Shown: positions 22,196 through 30,260 of the stretch, one piece after another | Position numbering within the stretch: position 1 is the stretch's first letter | Layout: each line of letters begins with the position of its first letter | Source: an uncultured Kordia sp. | GTDB lineage: Bacteria; Bacteroidota; Bacteroidia; Flavobacteriales; Flavobacteriaceae | NCBI RefSeq assembly: GCF_947496985.1 | Contig: NZ_CANMEZ010000017.1 | Location: 1 to 38,032, forward strand | Direction of reading: 5' to 3' | Length of the DNA stretch: 38,032 bases | The notes under the pieces: generated by a model | What the model was told of the DNA's origin: nothing | Database searches by the model: none | Seen by the model: only the letters and a program-made list of their open reading frames with translations | Translations under genes and position numbers: made by a program

Positions 22196-23584
22196 ATGAA
22201 AACTAAAATCCAGCTATTATTAGCACTACTATTCCCTATTCTATTATTTGCACAAGATGTATCACTACAATCTTTTGCCACAGGGTTTTCAAATCCTGTG
22301 GATATTAAACATGCTAACGATTCTCGTCTATTTATTGTCGAACAAGATGGCGTAATTAAAATTGTAAATACTGCGGGAGTTACAAATTTGATACCTTTTT
22401 TAGACATTGATGCACGCGTACGTTCTACCGGAAACGAACAAGGACTATTAGGGTTAGCATTTGACCCGAATTACACAACTAACAATCGGTTTTACGTAAA
22501 CTACATAAATAACAGCGGCAATACTGTGATTGCACGATTCACTACTTCTGCAAACCCAAATATTGTAGATGATACAAGTGAAGAAATCCTACTAACCGTT
22601 ACACAACCATACACTAATCATAATGGTGGATCTTTAGCTTTTGGAACTGATGGATATTTATATATTGCCCTAGGCGATGGCGGAAGCGGTGGTGATCCTG
22701 ATAATTATGCGCAAAATTTACAATCGTATTTGGGTAAAATTCTTCGAATTGACGTTAGTGGCGCTACGGGTTATACCGTTCCTGCTACAAATCCATTTGT
22801 TGGAAACACAGCTGGCTTAGACGAAATTTGGTCGTACGGACTTCGGAATCCTTGGAAAATATCATTTGATAGCAATAATGGAGAGTTATGGATTGGTGAT
22901 GTTGGACAAAACAATAAAGAAGAGATTAACAATGTTCCTATTACAAATTCAGGTTACAATTTTGGTTGGAGATGCTACGAAGGAAATAGCACATTTAATA
23001 CTAGTAGCTGCCCAGCAATGTCAACCATTACATTTCCTGTAAGCGAATATAATTATGGCGGAAATCCTTTTAGATGCTCTATTACTGGCGGTTATCGCTA
23101 TAGAGGTTCTATGTACCCAGATTTACAAGGATTGTACTTTTTTGCAGACTATTGCACTAATGAAGTCGGAACATTGACACAGAACGGAAGTTCTTGGACA
23201 ATGACAATGAACGGTCCGTTTTCTGGAAACATCTCTACTTTTGGCGAAGACATGAATAAAGAATTATACGCCGCGGGTTTATCTAATGGAACTATTTACA
23301 AAGTTATCGACACAACTTTAGGAATTGAAGAAAATTCACTTGCTAACAATTATCAAATTTACCCAAACCCAACCAATGACTTTTTTCAAATAAACAATCA
23401 AAATACAACTTCTCAAATTAAAGAAATTACCATATATTCATTTAGCGGAAAACTAGTTTCTACTACAAGCATTATCGCTGATAATCAAAAAATTATGACA
23501 AGTCAACTCAGTAAAGGAATATATATTATTCAAATTATTTCAAATAATGACACCAACACATATCATAAATTAATGAAAAATTAG
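22196..23584 (+). CDS. PQQ-type sugar dehydrogenase with T9SS sorting domain
   Basis: A 462-residue exported protein. A Sec signal (1-20, ending LLFAQ) precedes a six-bladed beta-propeller of the glucose/sorbosone dehydrogenase family (about 25-370), with LGLAFDPNY, NHNGGSLAFGTDGYLYIALGDGG when read in parts, and RNPWKISFD. Residues 380-462 are a type A C-terminal signal for type IX secretion (YQIYPNPTNDFF, then LSKGIYIIQI and a final short strand). The enzyme should oxidise sugars using PQQ and be released or anchored at the cell surface. Some relatives lack enzyme activity, so catalysis is inferred. Confidence 0.92.
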   Translation: MKTKIQLLLALLFPILLFAQDVSLQSFATGFSNPVDIKHANDSRLFIVEQDGVIKIVNTAGVTNLIPFLDIDARVRSTGNEQGLLGLAFDPNYTTNNRFYVNYINNSGNTVIARFTTSANPNIVDDTSEEILLTVTQPYTNHNGGSLAFGTDGYLYIALGDGGSGGDPDNYAQNLQSYLGKILRIDVSGATGYTVPATNPFVGNTAGLDEIWSYGLRNPWKISFDSNNGELWIGDVGQNNKEEINNVPITNSGYNFGWRCYEGNSTFNTSSCPAMSTITFPVSEYNYGGNPFRCSITGGYRYRGSMYPDLQGLYFFADYCTNEVGTLTQNGSSWTMTMNGPFSGNISTFGEDMNKELYAAGLSNGTIYKVIDTTLGIEENSLANNYQIYPNPTNDFFQINNQNTTSQIKEITIYSFSGKLVSTTSIIADNQKIMTSQLSKGIYIIQIISNNDTNTYHKLMKN

Positions 23585-23611
23585 TTTTATTTGTATTCAA
23601 ACCCCATACCT

Positions 23612-24325
23612 ATGCAATCATTAAATGGAATTTTATATTTGATTCCAACAACTTTAGGTGACAACGAACCGTTAGAAGTTTTACCTTTATCTGTAAAGAA
23701 AATCGTTGAAATTACGAATCACTATATTGTTGAGAATGAAAAAACTGCGCGTCGTTTTATTAAAAAAATTACGCCAAAAAAATCGCAACCTTCTTTACAA
23801 CTTCATGTGCTAAATAAATATACACAAGATCAAGAGCTACCAACGTTTTTGGAAGCAATTTTTCAAGGAAAAAACATAGGTTTACTTTCGGAAGCTGGTT
23901 GCCCTGGAGTTGCAGATCCAGGTGCCGAAATTGTAAAAATTGCACATGAAAAAGGAATTCGTGTCGTTCCGCTTGTAGGTCCATCTTCTATTTTGATGGC
24001 AATGATGGCTTCTGGTATGAATGGTCAAAATTTTGCATTTAATGGATACCTACCTATTGATAGTCATGAACGCAAACGTGCAATTAAACAATTAGAAAAA
24101 CGTGCTGGCGAGTTCAATCAATCACAAGCATTTATTGAAACTCCATACAGAAATGATAAATTATTAGCAGATTTAATTTCAACACTTTCTGGAAATACTA
24201 GACTATGCGTTGCTTGCGACATTACACTTTCTACAGAATACATTAAAACCATGACGATTAACCAATGGAAGAAAACGTCAGTCAATTTACACAAACGACC
24301 AACAATGTTTGTAATTGATAAATAG
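23612..24325 (+). CDS. SAM-dependent methyltransferase, tetrapyrrole-methylase (RsmI-like) fold
   Basis: A 237-residue protein related to RsmI, which 2'-O-methylates C1402 of 16S rRNA. NGILYLIPTTLGD opens the first domain, and SEAGCPGVADPGAEIVKIAHEKG and PLVGPSSILMAMMASG are the conserved SAM-pocket stretches. The usual RsmI start (LYxVATPIGN) is altered, as in the second flavobacterial paralogue, so it may methylate another target. ATG 23612 is preferred over an in-frame TTG seven codons upstream, because family members begin just before LYLIPT. It is followed by a strong bidirectional hairpin. Confidence 0.88.
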   Translation: MQSLNGILYLIPTTLGDNEPLEVLPLSVKKIVEITNHYIVENEKTARRFIKKITPKKSQPSLQLHVLNKYTQDQELPTFLEAIFQGKNIGLLSEAGCPGVADPGAEIVKIAHEKGIRVVPLVGPSSILMAMMASGMNGQNFAFNGYLPIDSHERKRAIKQLEKRAGEFNQSQAFIETPYRNDKLLADLISTLSGNTRLCVACDITLSTEYIKTMTINQWKKTSVNLHKRPTMFVIDK

Positions 24326-24434
24326 ACACTAGATCATTAGCGTCTTTAAATACTTAAATTTAAAGTGTTTCTATTTTTCTTGATTTACGTATTCGTAGAG
24401 TTTTATTTTTTAAATTCAAAACCCTTATAAAACA

Positions 24435-24468
24435 AAAAACCTCAGCATATTTCTATACTGAGGTTTTT
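24435..24468. terminator. Bidirectional hairpin terminator
   Basis: AAAAACCTCAG (24435-24445) pairs perfectly with CTGAGGTTTTT (24458-24468), giving a T-run on either strand. It separates the convergent methyltransferase and transglycosylase-like genes. Confidence 0.85.
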
Positions 24469-24489
24469 ATAATTAAAACTTTGAGTAGT

Positions 24490-25128
24490 TTACACTCTTG
24501 CTTTCTTATTAGCTTCAATAGATGAAACATCATATCCAGCGAAACGCTTCATATAATATCTTACTGTTGAACCATAAGCGTCGGCAAAGCCTTGCTTCCC
24601 GCCACTTCTTAAATACTTCTTTACGCTTCCTGGTCCGGCCAAATGTGCAGCTGCCAAAATTCCTGACTCTGTCACAATAACACCGTTGATTCTTTTACCA
24701 ACTGAGCGTTTAATGTCTCTTCTAAGAATCCACTTATTTCTCGAGGCGTTTGCTTCAAAGGCTTTTTCTTGTAGTTTTGGATTGTTTAAGAATGTAGTAG
24801 GATTATAAATTCCTATCATTTCTAATGTTCCTTTTCCAAATTGATACTTTCCAAGATAACCTAAGGTGTTTACCACGAAGTAATTTCCTTGCGATTCTTT
24901 AAATGCTACAGCTTCTTTGAATCCCAAATATTTATTTCCTGTATGCGGAATTAGGATTTCTTCGCTTGTAGCTTCATCTAGTGGTAGCACTGTAACTAGT
25001 CTAGATGATTCGTTATTATTTTCAATGTTATTTCTAAGAACGTTGGCTTCTTTTTTAGAAGTGAAACCTAAACTTGCAAATGTTAAAACAGCTATTAAAA
25101 TTGAAAATTTTATTGCTCTTTTCCCCAT
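24490..25128 (-). CDS. Exported transglycosylase-like protein
   Basis: A 212-residue protein with a Sec signal (about 1-23). The mature C-terminal domain resembles a small lytic-transglycosylase/lysozyme fold: FKESQGNYFVVNTLGYLGKYQFG has the Glu and the GxxGxYQFG strand, and AAAHLAGPGSVKKYLRSGG is the substrate-cleft motif common in flavobacterial peptidoglycan-binding proteins. The probable catalytic Glu is the one in KESQGN. It likely acts on the cell wall in the periplasm. It is the last gene of the minus-strand wall-related run, with its own candidate promoter. Confidence 0.8.
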   Translation of the reverse strand: MGKRAIKFSILIAVLTFASLGFTSKKEANVLRNNIENNNESSRLVTVLPLDEATSEEILIPHTGNKYLGFKEAVAFKESQGNYFVVNTLGYLGKYQFGKGTLEMIGIYNPTTFLNNPKLQEKAFEANASRNKWILRRDIKRSVGKRINGVIVTESGILAAAHLAGPGSVKKYLRSGGKQGFADAYGSTVRYYMKRFAGYDVSSIEANKKARV

Positions 25129-25187
25129 AAAATTTGATTTCTTTAAGACTTACTAATTCACAGAATTACGCTTAAAATTTCAGCGTG

Positions 25188-25195
25188 CAAATATA
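25188..25195 (-). promoter_or_regulatory. Candidate -7 box for the transglycosylase-like gene
   Basis: Read on the minus strand the bases are TATATTTG, a perfect TAnnTTTG, about 60 bases ahead of the start codon. A matching -33 element is not clear. Confidence 0.45.
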
Positions 25196-25237
25196 CACAT
25201 TATTTTCTAATAGAGGATTTATTATGTTAAAATATTC

Positions 25238-26146
25238 TTAAAAGTAGATTGAATGAAACTTTGCCTTACCTAAACTATTGATTTCCAAAGCTGGAGCAGG
25301 TATTTTAATGAAGTTTACGACATTAAATAGGCTATTTAGAAACTTCGATTTTGTCTTTATTTTTGTTAAATCGATATCAATACTTAGGTAGAATTGTCGA
25401 TATCGTTGCTGATTTGGCAAAACTTCACGTTGAGTCTGTGCAGTTCCTGCAATTAAACCTTCTGCTCCATAACCAAAAGCTACATTAAACCATCTTGGAA
25501 TTTTACTTTGCTTAAAGAACGAATGTACGTTTGCACTCAGCCAATAGGTTTGCCCGTTATAATCTTTTAAAACCTCTTCTAAAAAACCATCTCCAAGCTT
25601 ATTTGGACGAATTTCTGCAAAGCGAGTTCTATGAAACGAATATTTCAATTTAATTCGTTGTTCTTCCCACAATAATTCTTGCCCAACATATAAACCTGTT
25701 CCTAAGCCGTTTGCAAACACATCTCCCCAAGAAGCTCCCCATTCAGCAGAAAAACCATCCATGACTTCTACAGCCGTTAAAAAGCCAAATCCGAGCGTTG
25801 CTCCATAAATGAGCTGATCTTTTTTTGAAACTCCACTCCATTGCAAAATATCAGCGCCAACTTGCCCAACATAATATGAAGTAAATACATGCCCTGCTTT
25901 ATCCATTTGCAACCATTCATCATTATCATTAATAAAATGAAATGAAGAACGTGGGAAATCTGCATACCAAATTCTATCCAAACCCACCAAAGCCACAGTC
26001 GCCAAAGAAGCTTCAGTAATAGCTACAAAGTTGCGTCTTGGTTTGTGCAAAGTATCTGATTTAACAAAAAAAGATGGTGGCGTTAATTGTGCGGTTGCTA
26101 CATTTACAAAACAGAGTATAAAAAGTAATTGGGAGATTATTTTCAT
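25238..26146 (-). CDS. DUF2279 family outer-envelope protein
   Basis: A 302-residue protein with a Sec signal (1-19, ending VATAQ). The conserved core includes LQMDKAGHVFTSYYVGQ, LGFGFLTAVEVMDGFSAEWGASWGDV and the C-terminal strand YLSIDIDLTKI. This is the pattern of DUF2279, found across Bacteroidota, probably an outer-membrane or periplasmic protein of unknown role. It begins only 11 bases after the truncated MltG-like gene. Confidence 0.86.
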   Translation of the reverse strand: MKIISQLLFILCFVNVATAQLTPPSFFVKSDTLHKPRRNFVAITEASLATVALVGLDRIWYADFPRSSFHFINDNDEWLQMDKAGHVFTSYYVGQVGADILQWSGVSKKDQLIYGATLGFGFLTAVEVMDGFSAEWGASWGDVFANGLGTGLYVGQELLWEEQRIKLKYSFHRTRFAEIRPNKLGDGFLEEVLKDYNGQTYWLSANVHSFFKQSKIPRWFNVAFGYGAEGLIAGTAQTQREVLPNQQRYRQFYLSIDIDLTKIKTKSKFLNSLFNVVNFIKIPAPALEINSLGKAKFHSIYF

Positions 26147-26157
26147 TCAAGAATTAC

Positions 26158-26715
26158 TTAGTTTGTTTTTGATATATTTTTATACATACGATCTCTAAAA
26201 TTCGTTGCTGATGTATTCCAAGGCATTTTGTAGGCTCCTGGTTTATATAACGCTGGAAACTTTAGTTTTTTATCTATTAAAAATAAAGTGTCGTCTAACA
26301 CCGTGATCAATTCCATTTCTGTAGCTTCAATTTGATTAGAAATCTGTTTTGCTATTACATCTATTTCATTTGTATTAGGAATAACCACGTTTATTACATC
26401 ACTTTTTGCTTGTAATGTTCTAACAATATCTAAGTTAGACATTTCTTTTTTTATAGTGTATTTTCCAGCTTTGAGCTGATTATATCCTAACCTAGAAGCA
26501 ACTTGCTTAAATGATTCTTCATCCTTTAGCAAAGGAAACAGTTCATCTTTTAGGATATGTTCATCTTTTTTTGAAGGTATATATATGTACGCTTCTTCAT
26601 TATTGAAAACTGTATTGGGTCCAGAAAATGTTTGCGTTATACCATATACTTTTATACCACAAAACACCAATCCTAAGACTGCAATAACTACAAGTATTTT
26701 TTTAATATAACTCAT
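26158..26715 (-). CDS. MltG-like protein lacking the catalytic half
   Basis: A 185-residue protein matching only the N-terminal part of endolytic transglycosylase MltG, which sets the length of new peptidoglycan strands. It has a single membrane anchor (5-25), a LysM-like region (about 45-100, with GYNQLKAGKYTIKKEMSN), and YKPGAYKMPWNTSATNFRDRM near the end. Full-length homologues run to about 340 residues and carry the catalytic Glu after this point; here a stop follows directly and the next gene begins 11 bases later, so no frameshifted remainder is present. It may be a regulatory or dead paralogue. The ATG overlaps the GNAT stop by four bases. Confidence 0.8.
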   Translation of the reverse strand: MSYIKKILVVIAVLGLVFCGIKVYGITQTFSGPNTVFNNEEAYIYIPSKKDEHILKDELFPLLKDEESFKQVASRLGYNQLKAGKYTIKKEMSNLDIVRTLQAKSDVINVVIPNTNEIDVIAKQISNQIEATEMELITVLDDTLFLIDKKLKFPALYKPGAYKMPWNTSATNFRDRMYKNISKTN

Positions 26716-27236
26716 TCAGCAATTTTTTGATAAAGGATTTCATTCTTAAATTCACTATTAACGAACGTCCAATCGCGCTTGACGCCAATTTTTATAAAAT
26801 CTAAGCTTTCAAATAATTTGATACTTGCCTCATTTTCTTCTCCGATATTAGCAAATAATTGATGCACATGTAAATGTTTAAAAGCATACGAACACACCAA
26901 TTGCAAGGCTTCTTTTCCGTATCCTTTATATCTATGTTCGTTTTTTGCAATTAATAAACCAACACCAACACGTTTATTTTTAGGATCGAACTCAAAAAGA
27001 TCAATCAAACCAATTGATTCTTTTTTATTGTTTACCATTACTAAACGTAACTGTTTTGCTTCATAGATATCTTGATGTGCATTTTCTAGGTATTGCTTAA
27101 TCAAAAATCGTGAATATGGAGTTTGTGTTGCACTGATTTCCCAAATAGATTCATTGTTTTCTATCTCATAGATAAAATCTAAATCTTCAGGTTCCAATGC
27201 TCTTAGGTATAATTTTTCGCCTGTTAGTGTTAGCAT
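26712..27236 (-). CDS. GNAT family N-acetyltransferase, RimJ/RimL-like
   Basis: A 174-residue acetyltransferase. LYLRALEPEDLDFIYEIEN is the typical N-terminal strand and helix, and KNEHRYKGYGKEALQLVCSYAF holds the acetyl-CoA loop (R/Q-x-x-G-x-G/A). It resembles the RimL group that acetylates ribosomal or other N-termini, but many substrates exist. It overlaps dapF by seven bases and the MltG-like gene by four, so all three are coupled. Confidence 0.9.
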   Translation of the reverse strand: MLTLTGEKLYLRALEPEDLDFIYEIENNESIWEISATQTPYSRFLIKQYLENAHQDIYEAKQLRLVMVNNKKESIGLIDLFEFDPKNKRVGVGLLIAKNEHRYKGYGKEALQLVCSYAFKHLHVHQLFANIGEENEASIKLFESLDFIKIGVKRDWTFVNSEFKNEILYQKIAE

Positions 27237-28009
27237 GTAATTTCGCCTTTAAATACTTGTGTTGCTTTTCCTTTTAGAAAGATATCTTTATATGTAGTTC
27301 CATCTTTTTGAAACGATACTTGAAGCCTTCCTCCTTCTACCTGCAAGCTTATTTCGTTTGCTTTTGTTTCTTCTAATGAATGCATTGCCAATGCTACTGC
27401 CGTTACGCCTGTTCCACATGAAAGTGTTTCATCTTCTACTCCTCTTTCATAAGTACGTACTCTGAATTCTGAATCTGAAATCTTTTTTACAAAATTCACA
27501 TTAGATCCTTCTTCAAAATACGGCGCGCCATAACGAATTGCTGCACCTTCTTTTTTTATATCAAATTCTTCTATTTTTTCTTTGAATAAAACATGATGTG
27601 GCGAACCTGTGTCTAAAAACACATGATTTTCATGTTTTTCTACAGTAGAAACATCTTGCATTTGCAAATCCACTATATCATCCTGTATGGTTGCATAATG
27701 CTTTCCATCAATTGCCATAAAAGTAGTTTCGCTTTGAATAACTCCGAGAAAATTCGCGAAAGCAACAATACAACGTCCTCCATTACCACACATCGTACTT
27801 TCATTTCCATCTGCGTTATAATATACCATTTCAAAATCGTGCTTGGCATCATGCTCTAACAGGATTAATCCGTCAGCACCAATCCCAAATTTTCGATCGC
27901 ACAAACGGTTTACGAGTTTGGTATCGTTTTTGGGAAATAGTAATTGACGATTATCAATAAGTACAAAATCGTTTCCTGTACCTTGATACTTGTAAAAAAT
28001 GAGTTGCAT
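27230..28009 (-). CDS. dapF: Diaminopimelate epimerase
   Basis: A 259-residue cofactor-free racemase that converts LL- to meso-diaminopimelate for lysine and peptidoglycan. The paired catalytic cysteines are Cys74 (NADGNESTMCGNGGR) and Cys198 (ETLSCGTGV); FYKYQGTGNDF is the usual N-terminus. The frame is open for 21 more codons to 28072, but those lie upstream of a TACTTTTG box at 28030-28037 and do not match the family, so ATG 28009 is chosen. It is the first gene of the minus-strand run with GNAT, MltG-like and DUF2279 genes. Confidence 0.96.
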   Translation of the reverse strand: MQLIFYKYQGTGNDFVLIDNRQLLFPKNDTKLVNRLCDRKFGIGADGLILLEHDAKHDFEMVYYNADGNESTMCGNGGRCIVAFANFLGVIQSETTFMAIDGKHYATIQDDIVDLQMQDVSTVEKHENHVFLDTGSPHHVLFKEKIEEFDIKKEGAAIRYGAPYFEEGSNVNFVKKISDSEFRVRTYERGVEDETLSCGTGVTAVALAMHSLEETKANEISLQVEGGRLQVSFQKDGTTYKDIFLKGKATQVFKGEITC

Positions 28010-28029
28010 TTCATGTATTTTGATAACGA

Positions 28030-28063
28030 CAAAAGTACAAAATAAAAGACAGGAAATCACAAA
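28030..28063 (-). promoter_or_regulatory. Promoter of the dapF run
   Basis: On the minus strand TTTG (28060-28063) and a perfect TACTTTTG (28030-28037) are spaced by 22 bases, slightly long. The transcript would begin about 15 bases before ATG 28009, which supports that start. Confidence 0.5.
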
Positions 28064-28167
28064 GGAATGCATCTAAGAAGTCACAATAATATAAGAATCT
28101 GTCATATTCAACAAAGTGCTTCTTTTAATCGTTTTTAAGTCCATTTTAACACACTTATTAAAATTGA

Positions 28168-28186
28168 GTTAAAGTGTCGTTAAAGT
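28168..28186 (+). promoter_or_regulatory. Paired GTTAAAGT direct repeats upstream of the DegP-like gene
   Basis: GTTAAAGT occurs at 28168-28175 and 28179-28186, an 11-base period, that is one helix turn. Related TTAACAC and TTAAAA words lie just upstream. The layout could be a regulator-binding site about 130 bases ahead of the protease gene; the factor is unknown. Confidence 0.3.
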
Positions 28187-28312
28187 TAAAATACGACTAC
28201 AATAAATATGTAATTTTAAGTGTTAAACATAGACAAAGATCATATAAACAACACATTGAAGCTATATAGCATCAATGCTTAAATTACTAACAAAATAAAA
28301 TACTTTTTAAAA

Positions 28313-29734
28313 ATGAAAAAATTTGCAAGTTTACTTTTTGTGTCTATTCTTGGAGGCGTTATTAGTATTGGAGCTTATAAATTCTTTTCGGAGTCCCCTG
28401 AAAAAGTTGAACAAGCTTCAGTTTTAGAACAACCAACATACATTCCAACGAATTTCGTAAATAATCCAACACCAACAACAAATGCAGCGGCAGCAGGAAT
28501 TGATTTTACAGAAGCTGCTGAAAAAACAGTACACGCCGTTGTACACGTAAAAAACAAAATTACAAAAGTAGCGCCAAGAAGTATTTGGGATTTATACCAT
28601 GGTACTGGACGTGAACAAACACAAATTGGGACAGGTTCAGGAGTTATAATTACACCTGACGGACATATTGTAACCAATAATCATGTAATTAAAAGTTCGA
28701 ATGAAATACAGGTTACGCTGAATAATAATAAAAATTACATTGCTAGAGTAATTGGTACAGATCCTTCTATGGATATTGCTTTATTAAAAATTGATGCCGA
28801 CGAAGAGTTACCTTATATCTCTTTTGGAGATTCTGACAATGCAAAAATTGGAGAATGGGTTTTAGCCGTTGGAAATCCTTTTAACTTAACATCTACTGTT
28901 ACAGCTGGAATTATTAGCGCTAAAGGAAGAGATTTAAATGAAGGTGATAATTTAAGACAATCATTTATACAAACTGATGCCGCTGTAAATCCGGGGAATT
29001 CTGGTGGAGCATTAGTAAACACAAATGGTGAACTGATTGGAATCAATACAGCAATCACCTCTCAAACAGGATCTTATATTGGGTATTCGTTTGCCGTTCC
29101 AAGTAACATTACACAAAAAATTGTAAACGATTTATTAGAATATGGTGATGTACAAAAAGGATTATTAGGAATTTATCCGCTACAGAGAAATTCCAAATAT
29201 GCCTTAGAAAACGATTTAAATGAGGTTAATGGTGTTTATGTACGTGAAGTAGCTGAAGAATCTGGAGCTGCAATAGCTGGGATTAAAAGTGGAGACATAA
29301 TTAATAAGCTAGATGGTGTAAAGATTTCTAAATTCTCTGACTTATCAGGATATTTAAGTTCAAAGCGTCCAGGTGATATTATAGATGTTACTGTTTTACG
29401 TGATGATAGCTACAAAACAATTCCTGTAAAGCTTACCAAAGAAAAAGTTGCTGTTAGTGTGAATTTAATGAATATGCGATTAGAAAACTTAAAACCTAAA
29501 GATGTTGAGAAGTTAGAGATTTCTTATGGTTTAAAAGTTACTGACAATAAAAACAAACAATTATATCAAGAGCTAGGTATTACGCCAGGTTATATTTTAA
29601 TCGAAGTAAATGGAAAAAAAGTAAAATCGGCTGAAGCTTTACAGAATTTTATCGACACAAAAGGAGAAGAGCAAATTCGAATTTTAGCTTTCATCAATAC
29701 CAAAGGACAATACGAGCGTTTTATCTTCCGATAA
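28313..29734 (+). CDS. DegP/DegQ-type periplasmic serine protease
   Basis: A 473-residue HtrA family protease/chaperone of the envelope. Residues 6-25 are a signal or anchor. The trypsin-like domain (about 65-265) has His124 (TNNHVI), Asp154 (MDIALLKI) and Ser230 (NPGNSGGAL). Two PDZ domains follow (about 275-370 and 385-465). The length fits DegQ/DegP. It degrades or refolds misfolded envelope proteins. Monocistronic with a strong terminator, and a leader of more than 200 bases containing paired GTTAAAGT repeats that may bind a stress regulator. Confidence 0.95.
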   Translation: MKKFASLLFVSILGGVISIGAYKFFSESPEKVEQASVLEQPTYIPTNFVNNPTPTTNAAAAGIDFTEAAEKTVHAVVHVKNKITKVAPRSIWDLYHGTGREQTQIGTGSGVIITPDGHIVTNNHVIKSSNEIQVTLNNNKNYIARVIGTDPSMDIALLKIDADEELPYISFGDSDNAKIGEWVLAVGNPFNLTSTVTAGIISAKGRDLNEGDNLRQSFIQTDAAVNPGNSGGALVNTNGELIGINTAITSQTGSYIGYSFAVPSNITQKIVNDLLEYGDVQKGLLGIYPLQRNSKYALENDLNEVNGVYVREVAEESGAAIAGIKSGDIINKLDGVKISKFSDLSGYLSSKRPGDIIDVTVLRDDSYKTIPVKLTKEKVAVSVNLMNMRLENLKPKDVEKLEISYGLKVTDNKNKQLYQELGITPGYILIEVNGKKVKSAEALQNFIDTKGEEQIRILAFINTKGQYERFIFR

Positions 29735-29757
29735 AAAGTGCCATCTCTATATGTCAG

Positions 29758-29795
29758 AAAAGCGAGACACCTTTAAAAGTGCCTCGCTTTTTTTT
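29758..29795 (+). terminator. Terminator of the DegP-like gene
   Basis: AAAAGCGAGACAC (29758-29770) pairs with GTGCCTCGCTTTT (29779-29791) with one mismatch, followed by more Ts to 29795. It may also stop the convergent peptide gene. Confidence 0.85.
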
Positions 29796-29814
29796 ATTTA
29801 AAAAAACTGTCTTA

Positions 29815-30054
29815 TTAACAATTTGGCGGTTGTGTTTCACAACCAATTACCGTTAATACTACTGGGTTGTCACAAGTTTCTGTTTTATAACAACTATTAT
29901 CTGTATAACAATTTATATCTGAACATGTTTGAAATCTTGATATACAATCTCTTTTTGTATTATCAACATATCCTCCCATGATATTTCTAATATCTAATTT
30001 TGCAATACTTCTTTTATTAATTTCTAATTTGTTAACCAATTTCTTTTTTTTCAT
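29815..30054 (-). CDS. Cys-rich class I lanthipeptide-like precursor, orphan
   Basis: A 79-residue peptide. The leader MKKKKLVNKL is followed by EINKRSIAKLD (residues 11-21) and a GG site at 27-28. The core (29-79) has seven Cys (37, 44, 49, 55, 61, 72, 79) with Thr and Ser in between, and ends in Cys, as does the precursor at 8647-8862. The leader order (basic start, L-x-(L/I)-NK-xx-I-(S/A)-KLD) is shared between the two. No modification enzyme, protease or exporter is present nearby, so it would rely on enzymes elsewhere, or act unmodified with disulfides. Adjacent genes (protease, GAPDH) are core genes. Confidence 0.68.
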   Translation of the reverse strand: MKKKKLVNKLEINKRSIAKLDIRNIMGGYVDNTKRDCISRFQTCSDINCYTDNSCYKTETCDNPVVLTVIGCETQPPNC

Positions 30055-30191
30055 AATTCAAAATTTAATTCCTACTCTTTTTAGTATTAGGCTTTTCAGA
30101 TTCCGCCTTTCTGTAGAAAGCTTTCATCCTATAGTTTCTTTAGGTTAAAATCGTTACCCAATACAGTATGTTAAAAAAAGTTTTTCTTTTG

Positions 30192-30223
30192 TTTACGAAA
30201 ACGTTTGAAATTGTATACTTTTG
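30192..30223 (+). promoter_or_regulatory. Promoter of the long-form GAPDH gene
   Basis: A perfect -7 box TACTTTTG (30216-30223) with TTTA (30192-30195) 20 bases upstream. The start codon is 38 bases downstream. Confidence 0.55.
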
Positions 30224-30260
30224 CGCAAAATTGTAAACACAACTACACAAATTTAAGACT

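Noticed and set aside
26146-26160. Frameshift in the MltG-like gene
   Set aside because: The bases after the stop are immediately taken by the next gene's start; there is no remnant of the catalytic half in any frame.
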